DNA of 64,000 bases from Circinella umbellata (Eukaryota; Mucoromycota; Mucoromycetes; Mucorales; Lichtheimiaceae), in assembly GCA_025093555.1 (NCBI GenBank), contig JAIWNF010000012.1, forward strand, positions 124,001 through 188,000. The letters run 5' to 3'. Under the pieces are notes generated by a model. It saw only the letters and a list, made by a program, of their open reading frames with translations, made no database searches and had not been told where the DNA came from. How positions within the stretch are numbered: the stretch's first letter is position 1; every line of letters begins with the position of its first letter. The position numbers were made by a program, and so were the translations under genes. Shown here one piece after another: positions 34,525 to 48,019 of this stretch.

Positions 34525-35069
34525 TCTCTCTCTTGCCCTTTTTTAAAAAAGAGAGACAAATTGGTGATCCTTACCTTATTATCCCAATTATTATTGTTTC
34601 TATTTTATCATTCATTCAGTTCATTTATTATTTCTTCAATTATATATCATATAAATTTTTCTTCTTTCCCCTTTCTTTTAACTTCTAACATAAATAATAA
34701 CCTCTCTCTTTGCTTAACTTATATATATATATGCACATCCACACGGTAATTATAGATTTTACATTATTCATATTTAGTACCTCCTTTTTATCTCCAACTT
34801 AGTACTCTATTATCATTCTCCCCATTTTTTTCTTCCTTTCTTTCTTTCTTGGTTAGTAGAAAAAATTTATCACCAATGAAGCACTATTTAGCCTTTGTTG
34901 CATCATATCATTGTATCCTCTCTTTTTTTTCTTGTCCGATAACACAAGCGAAAAAACCACAATTTATTTATTTATCCACTGTCTCTGTCATTTGGTGTTT
35001 AACGTTCGTATCATCATAAGGATTTCCTTTTTTAGATACTTCTTTAGATAGATCCAGGAACAGCGTAGT
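34525..35069. other. 3' flank of the PS synthase gene
   Basis: T-rich, AT-rich DNA with no coding pattern until the ABC-transporter relic begins near 35070. Confidence 0.5.
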
Positions 35070-37354
35070 AACGATTTTTTATTATTATTCTCGACGATTG
35101 TTTTTAAGTACATTGGATGCTCATACGTACTGTAAAGTATTTTTACGAACAGTGTCTTACAATACCGGTGGATTTCTACAAGATCGAGCCTTTATCTTGG
35201 TTATCTATCATGTGAGTTTTTACATCAAGGAAGCTGAGCATGTTATTGCTCACAGGGGCGGAAAAGTTCAAGGCGCTGGTAAACCAGAAGATGTTATTGT
35301 AACTGATGGAAATTACACTTTCAGATGGGGGCGACAATGAAAATTTAACAACTACGACAACCACTACTATTTTTGCGACTACATCAAGATTATCATTCAA
35401 GAAAAAGAAGTGTAGCAGCAGTAATAACACAGTTCAAAAAATAATGATGGTGCAACAAGTGGTACTGGTGGTTAGCTAGTAAAAATGGAAAACTGAGCCA
35501 AAAAAGGTATTTTATGAAAGGTGGATGCTGTACAGTCAACCCCCGGTTTTTGCACACCTGAGATTTTCTAATTTTTTGTTGCAGAACCGAAGACTTGCAA
35601 CAAACGAAACTTGATATATGTTAGACTACAACATCTCGTCAATTATTCTTTTGCTAGCATTTTGGGTACGTATTTCCATATTTGGATAAAGATTCATAAG
35701 AATATATATACACAATTATAAAATTATAGTATAGTTTACTCCCGATTACGTAGCGCAACTCGCCCAAAAACCTTGATGCAAGTTGCAAGTTGCGATTCCA
35801 TTAAGTGTTTTTAACATTTCCAAAAACCAATGGTGCAGAACTGGGAGATTTGCACATGCGGGAGGTGCAAAAGCGGGGTTGACTGTATATTTCAATACAA
35901 CAATAGGATTCCCATTCTGGATTGCAGTGTGGGTTTTGTTTGGACTTACTCTAGCTGCTATAATGTCTCGAGGTTATTAGTTCAAGGTGTGGGCGATTGC
36001 TTCTCTTTCTCAGACTGCTGCAAATAACGTCACCAGCAGCTTGTCTATAACAACGACATTTGTGAAGAAGTTTCAACAAAGTGAATACCATACGTGCCTT
36101 CGATTGTCAGCGTAGGCTCATTGAAGGAAACTAAATGAAAAAATCGACACTAACAGCCAACCATATATTTGAATGTGGGGCGTCATTCGATGGCTTCCTT
36201 GTTGTATTGATATCTTTGGCGCGTTTACTGACTTTGTTATTTGTGTGGGCCTTCTAATATCCCGTACTTCCATTGATGTTGCAGGTTTAAGTGGTTCAGC
36301 TTTATCCTATTTACGTACTGACAGTGACACATCACTTTATTTGTATTGTTTGTCAATATGTCATGTGTGAAATTCATTGCAACACCGTTAAACGTGTACA
36401 AGAATATTATTGATATTGGACAAGAGCCAATCGGCTAGCAACAGACTCTGTCAAATTGGATCAGTTGCTGATGAAATATTCTCCTGAGACACTGACTGTA
36501 GGTATTGCAGGGTATTTTATTTAAAAATCGATCATAGGAAAAAAAATTGGTACTGCTGGTAGAACAGATTCTGGTAAAAGATAGTTATTCTTTCCACTTT
36601 TTTTAATTGATTAAAATATTTCTTTTTTGCAGTGATAAATGCATAAAAGTACAGTATCTCATACAATTTTGTATACAGTTATACTAATGCTTGTATATAA
36701 AATAAATCGACTGTATCATTTTCTTTATTCCAATTTATGGAATCAACTAGCAGTTCCGTTAACACCGGTGGGATTAATATTTCTCAACTTGGACTTTGTG
36801 ATTTACATAGTCGATTAACGATTATTCCACAAGACTTCAGGAACGCTACCTCCTATATTGGATTCTTTCCACAAGTTTGTAAACCCAGATCTTTATAGTG
36901 CCTAAAAACGGCTTCATTATTCATGAATGTAACCATGGACAAATTACACTTGATATAGTCTTGTAGTAGATAATGGTAGCGGTTGATCACAAGGGAATCA
37001 ACAACTGGTTGTATTGGCCCGTGCGCTTGTGAAAAAGTCGACACTTATTATTCTTAATGAAGCCACGCCATCCGTGGATTTTGATACTGAATACAAGGTG
37101 CAATAAACAACCCGGACTAAATTGCCGAATCGTCACTTTTATGTATTGCACATCGTATTTGTAGAGTGACTGATTATGATCGAAATATTGGTTCTGGACC
37201 AAAGACCTGTGATTGAATTCAATACTCCATATAATTTGATGTACACGGGAGGATAGTTTGTTTCACCAATGAGTGAGTTCAGTGGTGAATTTGCAGAATT
37301 GTTGACAACCGTCGCAGCAGCGGGCCCATTGACTACAACAAACAAACAATAACA
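35070..37354 (+). pseudogene. ABCC/MRP-type ABC transporter pseudogene
   Basis: Fragments in order match the second half of an ABCC transporter. About 35083-35340: end of NBD1 (LSTLDAHTYCK, QDRAFILVIYHVSFYIKEAE, GAGKPEDVI). About 35888-36020: start of TMD2 (FPFWIAVWVLFGLTLAA, then KVWAIASLSQTAANN after a stop). About 36385-36580: linker and Walker A region (RVQEYY, EKIGTAGRTDSGK with slips). About 36760-36850: GINISQLGLCDLHSRLTIIPQ. About 37010-37110: post-signature and Walker B region (LARALVKKSTLIILNEATPSVDFDTE; split here as the order is AL..II then NEATPSVD). The end reads FSGEFAELLTT. Many stops and frame changes make it dead. A MITE interrupts it at 35533-35885. Confidence 0.85.
35533..35885. 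mobile_element. 353-bp MITE with CAGTCAACCCC terminal repeats
   Basis: Both ends begin CAGTCAACCCC and continue in imperfect inverted repeats of about 24 nt (left CGGTTTTTGCACACC, right GCTTTTGCACCTCCC). The insert is bounded by TA on each side (35531-35532 and 35886-35887), the Tc1/mariner/pogo target duplication. No transposase is encoded. It sits between the NBD1 and TMD2 fragments of the dead ABCC gene. Confidence 0.85.
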
Positions 37355-37600
37355 ATAACTCCTTTCATTTAGAATGTTTACCATTTATTTTTCACTGTTC
37401 CCCCTATTTTTCTTTTTTTGTCATTAAATATCAGAAGACTCTTTTCGTCCGTCTCTTTTTATAATTATATAAGAAATAGATTTGTTTTTTTTCTTTAGAA
37501 AAACAAATACTGTATATCACTGACTATATTATATATATATATTATTTACAGCAAAAGAAAGGGAAAAGAGAAAGTAAAAAAAATCATTTAAGGCTTATTA

Positions 37601-38278
37601 TTATTGCAATGTCATTGTTGAATGATCAACCAATGACGATCCATGACTTTTCCAATTATTTTGCTCAAAGGTAGAAGAGCGTTTAAATTGTCTGTCAAGT
37701 AAAATAGACGATGGTATTTGAACAGCATTTGTGAGATCATCATCATCGGTGGAATCTGTTTCTTCCACCATCATAATTTGTTCAGAAGAATTTAATTTTT
37801 CTTGGTAGTTGTTTTGTTGATGTGCTTTGTTATTATATTGTTGCTGCTGCTGCAATGCTGGGGGTTGAAGCCACAAAGCATTTGGAGAAATAGGTGGTCG
37901 ATAATCAGGTGAAGCATAAGTAATGGATGGCATCAAAGTAAGCTCTTTATCTTTTTTGTCGAAGATACTTGATTGAACCATGGATGATACTAGGTTGTCA
38001 TTGAAGCGCTTATATGTAAGCCACTATAACAAAAAATAAAAGGTAGGTAGATTAATAATTATTATAATGATAATAATAACACGTACTAGATTATATTTGT
38101 ACGTACTTCTTCCTTGACTTCTTCATCATCGTCACTGAATCTGCGTTTGACGAATGCTAGAGAATATATATTATCATCTGTATGTTAAGAAAAGAGCTCC
38201 AATGATCATGGATCGCTTGTAATTAATTTAATAAAGAACTAAAGAAAACAAGATACCTGTTGTATTGTTTAATGACAT
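37601..38278 (-). CDS. Hypothetical acidic, Gln/Ser-rich protein
   Basis: Three minus-strand exons, 38278-38257, 38177-38107 and 38023-37601, give 171 residues. The N-terminal third is the most ordered: DDNIYSLAFVKRRFSDDDEE then WLTYKRFNDNLVSSMVQ. The rest is low-complexity, with SPNALWLQPPALQQQQQ and an acidic ETDSTDDDDL. The first exon codes only MSLNNTT plus one base; it is chosen because its splice donor fits the second exon in phase. No domain is recognised. The R-R-F-S motif could be a kinase site (inference). An ACGCGT element lies 111 nt upstream of the start. Confidence 0.7.
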
Positions 38279-39413
38279 TCTTGTTATAAAAAAAAAGAGT
38301 AGAAAAGAAAGAAGAAAGAAATGGGAAAAGCAATGAGAAATCTGGCCCTTTTCTTTTAATGCTTTAGAATACGGTTAAGAGATCAAACACGCGTGTGTGA
38401 ACGCGCTTAATATTTTCCATATAGTAATTATATCAAACCTTGCTTAACAAAGGAGAAGTCACCACCCACATTTTAGCATTATCACCACCCACATAATAAA
38501 TGTTATTTCTTTCAACTTTACGTATCAGACGAATGGAAAACAATGGTGCTTAACTCCCCTGACTTCTTATACCGCTCCACACTCACACTCACACTATAAT
38601 ACCAAAAAATTATGATGCAACACGTGCATATGCAAAAAGTGTCATTCATTTTCATGTACTGGTCTGTTGCCTTTCTTGTTTGATTAATTTTGATCGATGG
38701 AAATCATATGCATAAACGAAGCATTTGAAAAAACTTGTTTTTTTTGTTATTATTAGTTTCTAGCCGACTGGAGTATTATGTTTATAACAAACTGATCATC
38801 GCTCTGCATTTCGTTTCGTTGAAAAAGGATTGATGAGACAAATAAAATACATACTGTGTGGTGCTAAAATGACACAGAAAGGTACTTGCGTTGTCATGAT
38901 TAAATACTTCAATATAACTGTGATTTTTATTATTATCTATTCTTGTTTTAGTGCCAAAAAGGAGGAAAAGAAAGAATGATTATTATCATTTAGTAAAGTA
39001 TGTGAAGAGCATAAACAGAAAAAGATAATGTATCTTAATAAAGTTATAATTGTCATTATCACCCTTTCTAATTATGAATAATGTTTGTGTGTTGTTGGAG
39101 ATCGTGGTTGATCGTCGCTCTCGAATTTTGTTTCTCTCTTCCTTTTTTCTTTTTTTTTTTTTTTTCAAATATTAAAATACATCTTTTATTGTCTTTATTT
39201 TCCCAATTAGCCCCCTTAACTCACACACAGATATTTAAATATAACTACCATAACCCCTTAAAACAAAGAATTCTCGTATTCGTAATATGCAATTGAACAA
39301 ATAGGCTTTCAGATATAGCCTTTTTTTTCTAGATCTTAGTATGATTTGTATAAATATAAGAAATAGGAGAGATCAGCCATTTTTTTTCTTTTTCTCTCTC
39401 TTTTTTCTTTAAA
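38279..39413. other. Divergent intergenic region
   Basis: Promoter side of both the minus-strand hypothetical gene and the plus-strand polyglutamine PH gene. It contains a short direct repeat ATCACCACCCACAT (38458-38495), CACACT repeats near 38577-38597, and poly-T/CT-rich DNA at 39127-39165 and 39379-39410, just before the next start. No gene is visible. Confidence 0.55.
38389..38394. promoter_or_regulatory. ACGCGT (MCB-like) element
   Basis: A palindromic ACGCGT within CACGCGTG lies 111 nt upstream of the hypothetical gene starting at 38278. In yeasts ACGCGT is bound by MBF at G1/S genes. Use in this organism is not shown and chance occurrence is possible. Confidence 0.25.
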
Positions 39414-40763
<1,350 letters not shown>

Positions 40764-41145
40764 TTAATGTACATTTTTCCCCCAAACTTTATATTCTTGT
40801 AACATTTCTTCTTTCCCTATTTTTTTATTGTATACATTTTTCCCCCATCTCTATAACAAAATTTCCCAAGAGAGTTTTTTTTCTTTTATTTATTAGATAA
40901 ATATTAGTAATACAGTTATCTTATTAGCTACAAATTATTATTAATGGGAAAGGGGAATATAACGCTATATTAACTATATAGAAAAATTGAGAGAAAGAAA
41001 TATTATATAGACAAAATAAAAGTGATTTTTTTTTTCTTTTAAATTTTGTTGATATCAAAAAAGAAAAAAAAAGGCTTAAGTGAAAGAAATATATACAAAA
41101 GTGTTAATATTATTGTGATTATTAGTGTAAATATAAATGTTCCCA
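40764..41145. other. Convergent 3' flanks
   Basis: AT-rich spacer between the stop codons of the polyQ PH gene and the cyclin-like gene, with several T-runs. No coding sequence is seen. Confidence 0.6.
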
Positions 41146-42037
41146 TTAACGGTCAAATTCAAATTCATCATCTCCTTCATCAGCTGAGGTATATTGTTCA
41201 AGATGAGGTATTATGTCCCTATTATCGCCTCCATTTTCATATGCTTTCGCCCACCAAATAAGCTTTGATGGTTCTTCAACGGTCAAATTATAATTTAAAA
41301 AATGAAGTAGTTCTAGTTCCATACGTGCCATGATTGGTTGCTGTTGTTTGCTTGCGGGATCAATTGCTTCTTTTGGTATACCCAAAGATGTAGAAGATGG
41401 TTCGTCTGGTTGAGGCGGAGGTGAAGATGGTATACGGTCATTCATAATGAGTTTTAAATTATTCCCAAGGTATTTTGTTGAAACTGTATATGCAACTAAA
41501 ATCAAACGAAGAGAGCATTTGGGTGCTCCTTTGATATTCATATATAACTATTAATATCATTGCGACGTGATTAGTATATATTTTTTAAAAAAAGCAATTT
41601 TACACAATAAAAGAAGAAAAGTATGTTTTATATATCATTGTACCTGTTTAAGTCTATCAACATAATAAATAGCTAAAAGAAGGGCAAAACCAGGACAAGA
41701 AGCTGGTATACGATGAGGAAGGCTACGCATCAAACTAACCAGTTCTTCCAGTAATGTTTCATCAGATGTTGGTTCCCAAGCATCAGCGATATATTTGGCA
41801 AGATAAACTGAAGAAAATAAAGGGTTCTAGCTTTAGTTCTCTTAAATATAAGGATAACAATAAAAAAAGAAATATGCCAGAAAAAGAATGACTATTAATA
41901 TTATTATTACCAATACAGTGATCACTCAGAGGTTGTTTTCGATTCATTTCTACTGCTTGTAAAAATTGATATGCTTGATGAACTGTTCCTGTGTACGCAT
42001 TTTCTACAAGTTTATCTGTTGTTGGTCGATCTACCAT
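41146..42037 (-). CDS. Cyclin-like protein, apparent 1-nt frameshift
   Basis: Minus-strand exons 42037-41911, 41808-41644 and 41547-41146. The start is MVDRPTTDKLVENAYTGT, then VYLAKYIADAWEPTS, then a frame change, then LVSLMRSLPHRIPASCPGFA and LLLAIYYVDRLKQ. The last exon gives CSLRLILVAYTVSTKYLGNN and MELELLHFLNYNLTVEEPS. The pattern of 'YVDRLK', 'LILVAYTVSTKYL' and 'LELLHFLNYNL' fits the cyclin box of Pho80/PCL-like cyclins that activate cyclin-dependent kinases. Within exon 2, near 41760, the two halves are in different frames by one nucleotide (GATGGAA where GATGAA would keep frame). An assembly error, or a recent null allele, could explain it. About 230 residues. Confidence 0.65.
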
Positions 42038-45000
42038 ATTTTTATTTATTTATTATAAAAAGAAAGATAGAAAAAGAAAGAAAAGAAAAAGGAAAGAGAG
42101 AAGAGAAACTATGAAAGAAATATAAAATAGAATTCAAGTTTATATACTTGCAAGGATAATAAGAATTGAAAAATGACCACGAACTTTAGCAAGATTTTAC
42201 TCTATAGCGGTAAAGCCATCCGTGTCTCATTCGTAAACAAGAGCGTAATAATTTTGCTCAAATCTTTTATACTCGGTGAAACATATTTGCCGTTCTCGGA
42301 ATCATTATGATTGACTAATAATAAAAATGAAACACCTTTTTTTTTTCATGTAAGTGAAATGAATAAATGAATATTACACAAAAAACGCTTTATTATTCCT
42401 GCTAAAACTTTTCCATTCGTGATAAAATGATATTAGTATCATATAATCTATTTTTTTATAAGTATAATATGAACAATATCATTCTATCCTTTCTCACTTG
42501 ACTATCCTCATAATACCCCCATGTAAATTCAATTCGGACAAAAAAAGACACCATTTTGTTAGGCAAATGAAGCAAACCAAAAGAGCCGTTATCTTTGAGC
42601 TCCGATATGATGTTTCCGGATAATAAAGGTTCCTGAATCAATTTTTTTTTTTTTTTTATATTTGATCTGAAAATTTTAACCTACTCTTCGCACGTTGGAA
42701 GAAACAAACGTGCTTGTTGGTTTTTTTTTTTTTTTTTCTGTAGTACCCCGCTATAAAGCTACTAAGTTGAAATCCGATCATTTACCATGCCTATACTTAG
42801 TATCACCTAACATTCAAAAAATAAAGCTAAACCAGATTAATCTGTGCTGATTTCCTAAAGAGACCAATTTGGTTACGACTTTTCGGCAAAAAGTTCTTTT
42901 CCTGTGATCCCCATGTCATTCTTCACTTAGACCTCACATGGCTTATTATTATTTTAATTGTCATTATATATTTTTTTCAACCCTTGACAAAAAGTAAATA
43001 ATTTATCCGTTTTTTTTTTACAACAAAAATTCCAATGCCAAGCATGTTTTGATTATTGTAGAAAACTCAAAATTATCAAAAGCCATACCTTTTATTTTTC
43101 CAATAAAGTATCATTATAAGTGTATATAAATTAGTTGCCATTTGCTACAATGAATTGAGATATAAACTCGCCATATACAGTTTACTACATGCTAAGTCGG
43201 AAGGGGGTAGGGAAGGAAATATGACAAGAAGTATGATCCGAAAACTGGAAGATATTTATCCATTCTCATCATATATACCCCCGCGCACAAATAATAGATA
43301 GCAACATTTGTAATCCGTTTCCCGTGAAAAGATTAACATTGACTGGACATCGTTGTTATTGTTATAATATCTAATTATAAAGCTGATGTATAATGACCCG
43401 AATTATATATGCTAATTTATTAGCCTCTACAGTACATCAATTGACATTTATCCCGGATACCATTTTTGTTTCTTTTTTAATGAAAAATATATTTTTTATC
43501 GATTGGAGATGAAGATATTCTAGTTGTTCATCTTTGGAACCAGTGATATTTCCCTTTCATATCTCACGAAACAATTTCAGAATTTTTAGAATACGTAAGA
43601 AAATCTTTTTTTTCTTCTGTTCTATTATTAAAGTTTTTAACAGCAGAAATGGATAGAATTGGTAGATTGTATAACAGGCATAATTGTACACGTTATTTAA
43701 AAACAGGAAAAAAAAGTAATTGATCTTGGAACACTTGATTATTATAAATAACAGCAATCGTAATAATAAAAAAAGTAGCTAAATGCATCTGTACTAGATG
43801 ACTCAAGTTAGTGTCGATTGTTTTTAAGTGTAAAGGATTAAATGCATAAATAAATAATCTGTGAAACCGTAATCAGTTACCACATAACGGGATTGTCGTG
43901 ACAAATGACATATTGTATATACTAATGATTTTCTCAACGAGTTTCTCGGTCCTTTATAAGGAAGTTTTTTATGCTAATGACTCATCATCGCTATTCTATA
44001 GTTGTTTCAGAAAAAAAATAAAAAGGTGTAAGTTGAATTTACTTTGTAAAGATTTTGGTACCTAACCAAAGAAATTATACACGATGAATTTCACCATGTA
44101 ATATATAACAGTTGTTAGTACAATTTTTTAAACCATTTCCCAAACTTGGAAACGATTGTAATTGGACATTTTTGTAGTATAAAGAAGCATGTGTGGATCT
44201 TGCTAGTCAAATGGTATTTGTAATATCACGTAGTTGAAGATATAAAAATAGTTACTGAAACAGCACAACAGACGTCAATGCAGAAAAAATTAATTACACA
44301 TTCTACATTCAGCCATTTGGACGTCTCAAAAAATTTTATAAAAACAAGAGCGAGATATATGACACTATCCAGTATTACTGAAGAATTATTCTCTTAATTT
44401 GATCATTGTGAAACTTTATAAACACAGTACTGCTGGCCGGTCATTCACCGATTCAGTCGTTTGAGTAGGGATAGTAGTATCAGGAGAAGCGACGGCTAGT
44501 AGTACGTAAAAATGGAAAACAATTCAAAAATAATATATTTTAGTTATTGAAAAAGACCAATTTATATAAAAATCTATTTATTGATGATCTATATTTGTTT
44601 AGTCATTTTGATGAACACGGCCCCAATATTTAGTATTTACAAACTGCCACTTGACATACACAAGAGTTCAAGGGAAGAATAATTCACTTCTTACAAAAAG
44701 CTTCTGCAGTTAGAACAGAGCATAGAATTCACCGTCATCCCGTTCCTAGACTTTATTTGAGTTGATATATTGGCTATTTACAACAATCGGATAGTTTATA
44801 CAAAAACAGGTATAATGAAAACTCGTTAGGAAATTACCAAGTTACATGATGTATTCTGGCGCAGATGACAGTATCGAAGGGAATATAAAGCTAAAAGCCC
44901 GGTTTGTGGAAAAAATTAGTATTAAACTGTACTTTGTTACCATGCGCTTTAATATTATTACCTACAATCACATCAAGTTGGATGTGAACAATACTAGTTT

Positions 45001-45270
45001 CAAAAGAGTGATCAAATTGAGCGAGAGTACAATAGGAAACTTTTTGTTATATACAAGTAAGCAGTATATTTTTTTTAGTCCAGGTAAAGTTGCACTTTAA
45101 AATTTTATTACTATTCATGGTAACCTGATCGATATTTTTGAATTTAAATAATCACCTTGTTATCCCATTCCACACAAAAAGAGTAAAGATTTCAGTGTAA
45201 TTGCTATATTACTAGTACCATGTAAATAAACACAAATTTGATCAATTAACAAATAATATATAGTGTTTAG
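42038..45270. other. 3.2-kb AT-rich region without a recognised gene
   Basis: Many poly-T runs (42642, 42721, 43011) and stop codons in all frames. The only longer open frame, 44846-45100, has no recognised motif; it could hold an upstream exon of the LUC7-like gene but does not resemble its usual N-terminus. Nothing else is supported. Confidence 0.5.
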
Positions 45271-46406
45271 ATCAACACAAACGAACTACCGCGATTCCAA
45301 AATCTGCGTTGATTACCTTTGTGGTTTATGTCCTTATGAATTATTAAGGTGAGTTCACTGTCGTCGCTGTTGTTGTTGTTGTTTTATATTGAAGTGTATA
45401 TGCTTATGCATTCCTTTCGTTTTAGTGGTTCGGTATGAATCGTGAACAAGAACAGAAAAAAAAAAGAAAACTAGCTATGCATAATATAGATAATATGCAT
45501 CTTCAATATATAAAAACGTAATATTAATAATTACTATGTATAGCCTACTGGGGTTTGTATCAAGGAACACAATCCATTAATCAAAGCTCAATATGAAAGT
45601 GATGTAAAAAGTGATCCAAGTAAAACTTTGGATAACGAACATTTGCTTAGTTTATCACAATTTTTAAACCGACGAGATCAATCGTCTTTGGGCTGGAACC
45701 ACCGAATACATAGTGTACATCCCATGACAGAGAAAGTGCAGAATTTGGTAAGAAAATACATTTCATATTTATTGGGCATCAAGGCCGAGATTTCTTCTAG
45801 TTTAATAAGTTTTTATTGTACTAGAAATCACACATGGATACTGTCACTATTCAATGGATGTTGGCAATGAATATAGTTGACCACTTTGGTAAGGACTGTG
45901 AGAGATTAAAATATAGTATAAAATAAATTGTGGATAGAGTATATACTTAATTACAAAAATGGAAATAGATGGAACAGTAGATAAAAATGCCATTTCTACC
46001 GTAATGGCAGATGTCCATAAGAGGGATAAGGAACGACAAAAGCTAAAGGTACTCTAATTTGAAGATTGATATTTTGACAATCATATAATATTGAACTACT
46101 ATTACATATTATACAGAGCACATTGGATGCGACTTTGAAAGGTTTGGGATTTATAACACCAGTAGTAAGATTGTGTGAAGTATGTGGCACTTTTATTCCA
46201 TCCAAGATGCCACCAGACCATCTCAATTCAAAGGTAAGAGCTTGTTACGTGTTCAATTGGAAATAACGAGAAGAACAATTAGAAACAAAATATTTTAATA
46301 TCGAATATTATAATTATAGATTCATCTCGCATATACAAAAATTAGGGATACGGTTACCGATATTAAACTGAAAAGAGATACAAGAGTTAATCAGCAAATT
46401 TTATGA
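45271..46406 (+). CDS. LUC7: LUC7-like U1 snRNP splicing factor, start unresolved
   Basis: Exons: 45271-45348, a 7-nt microexon 45426-45432, about 45544-45747, about 45825-45887, about 45970-46048, about 46118-46232, and about 46321-46406 (stop TGA). The first zinc finger region reads DSKICVDYLCGLCPYELL, followed by SPTGVCIKEHNPLIKAQYES, a long helical part, and the second finger RLCEVCGTFIPS..DHLNSKIHLAYTKIRDTV. These are the two diagnostic CCCH and CCHH-like fingers of LUC7, which helps U1 snRNP choose 5' splice sites. The usual short N-terminal helix and start Met were not found upstream of 45271. The helical middle and tail are shorter and more diverged than usual (no RS tail), so a divergent paralogue is possible. 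Confidence 0.75.
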
Positions 46407-46547
46407 AATGCTATGCTGTTATAAACTAGTTATATTTATTATATACCATATTATATCCAATGATTATTTCATCAACATCATCATATAGTGTCTTATACAA
46501 GTCCTGGATTAAACTGTACTTATCAAATATTTATTATGTAAAGTTGT

Positions 46548-48019
46548 TCATATTAATGCTTTTAATATTGCCTTGCGCAATTCGACTAATTTATGAAAAA
46601 TTGGATTCCAAATCAGATCGCGGCCAAAAAATACGTAAAAAAAACCCACAGCAGCCCCACCAAGATGTGCCTATTATACAAAAATATATAATCCACTTTT
46701 CTTAAGTACTTTTTTTTCATGTCTACTTTTTGTTTGCTTAATAACTTACAGCATGATCGATAACAGTTGATCGTTTTAATAATCCTAATACATCAAGTAT
46801 TAGACTTGTTATAAGTAATTCACTATATAAAGAACAATAGATTACGTATTAATATAATCAGTTACAAATCGACTAATAGTCTTTCTCAAGTTAAGTACGT
46901 AGTATGTATATTTTCGTCAGGTCTTTTTTATGCTTCCCGCCAATATACATACGTATTTACATGCATTAAGTCCCTTTGTTGTTGTACATCATAAGTACAA
47001 ATTACTACACCAATGAGTCCCATTATTGAACCACTTGCTCCAAGACTAGGTACCAGTTTCTGACCAAAATGGTGATACCATGCGAGGCGGGCGACGTGAC
47101 TTACTGAAAAACCCATTACACCAGCAGATAAATATATAGCTGCTGCTTCGTACTGACTTGTTGCGTCTACAACTGGATTAAAAAATAATGATAAAGCTAC
47201 CATATTGGGAACATAGTGAACCAGTAATTTTTGATGGGAAAAAGTGGCAGTGAGTAATGTTAATGGCTTCGTTCGAGGAGTGACACTATGTTGAAACCAT
47301 GTTTTCATAAAACCCTGTATGCCTTTGAAGCGCCAGCAGAGAAGAACGGCTGTGTTTATCCCTAACAAGACAAGCTCCCCCGTATTCTCACTGCCAAATA
47401 GAGAGTCGGATGATTCTGTTGTTGCTGTTGTTGACTTCGTCGAGGTAGATGCGTCATCTACTGAATTACTATCAGAAGTAGGTACCTTACTGGGTGACGC
47501 TGGCTGTTCGCTACTAGATGATTGTTTAGTAGTAGTAGATGAGCTGCTAGTAGAAGGCTCATTAGTGGATGGGCCACTCGTCGATGAATTAGAAACCGAT
47601 TCTTTATTACTTTTTTCTTCCTTTTTGGTTTTTTTACGTTGCTCCTGTACTTCCTTTAATATACGATTAAAATCAAGCGTCCCGGCGATGGCAAAAATGG
47701 CAATTGATCCAACTGTTCCTTGAACGAGAGGTCTAATGTAATGATAAATTGGAATTCTTTTTTTCCTGGCGAGATTGATGCTGTTCTTGATGTTGATACC
47801 TGGCTTGAGAGGCGTACTACTCTTAGCTTGAGAGGTAGTTGACGAGTCAATTTTATTTATAATACTATTAGGAGTTGTTATATGTTGTTGCTGTTTGTAA
47901 ATTTGACGATAAGATGGAGCACGCCATGATGGTGATAAAAATGTTGATGACAAGTAGCTATAGTCAGTAGTTTTACGCTGCTTCAATAAAGATGCTGAAA
48001 ATTGCCATACTTTCGACAT
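46548..48019 (-). CDS. PCP1: Mitochondrial rhomboid protease (PARL/Pcp1-like)
   Basis: Exons 48019-46953, 46822-46750 and 46670-46548 give 420 residues. An Arg/Ser/Tyr-rich N-terminus (MSKVWQFSASLLKQRKTT) looks like a mitochondrial presequence. One hydrophobic helix (TVGSIAIFAIAG) precedes a long Ser/Thr-rich linker (about residues 130-205), then the rhomboid core. The substrate-side motif FSHQKLLVHYVPNMVALSLF, catalytic Ser329 in LGASGSIMG, and catalytic His382 in AHLGGAAVGF on a later helix are intact. Inner-membrane rhomboids of this group process Mgm1/OPA1 and other proteins. The donor of intron 1 (GTATGT) was chosen over a nearer GTAAAT because it alone keeps phase. Convergent with LUC7, about 140 nt apart. 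Confidence 0.92.

Noticed and set aside
47319..47723. 134-codon + strand ORF rich in Val/Asp/Leu
   Set aside because: Antisense shadow of the Ser/Thr-rich linker of the rhomboid gene.
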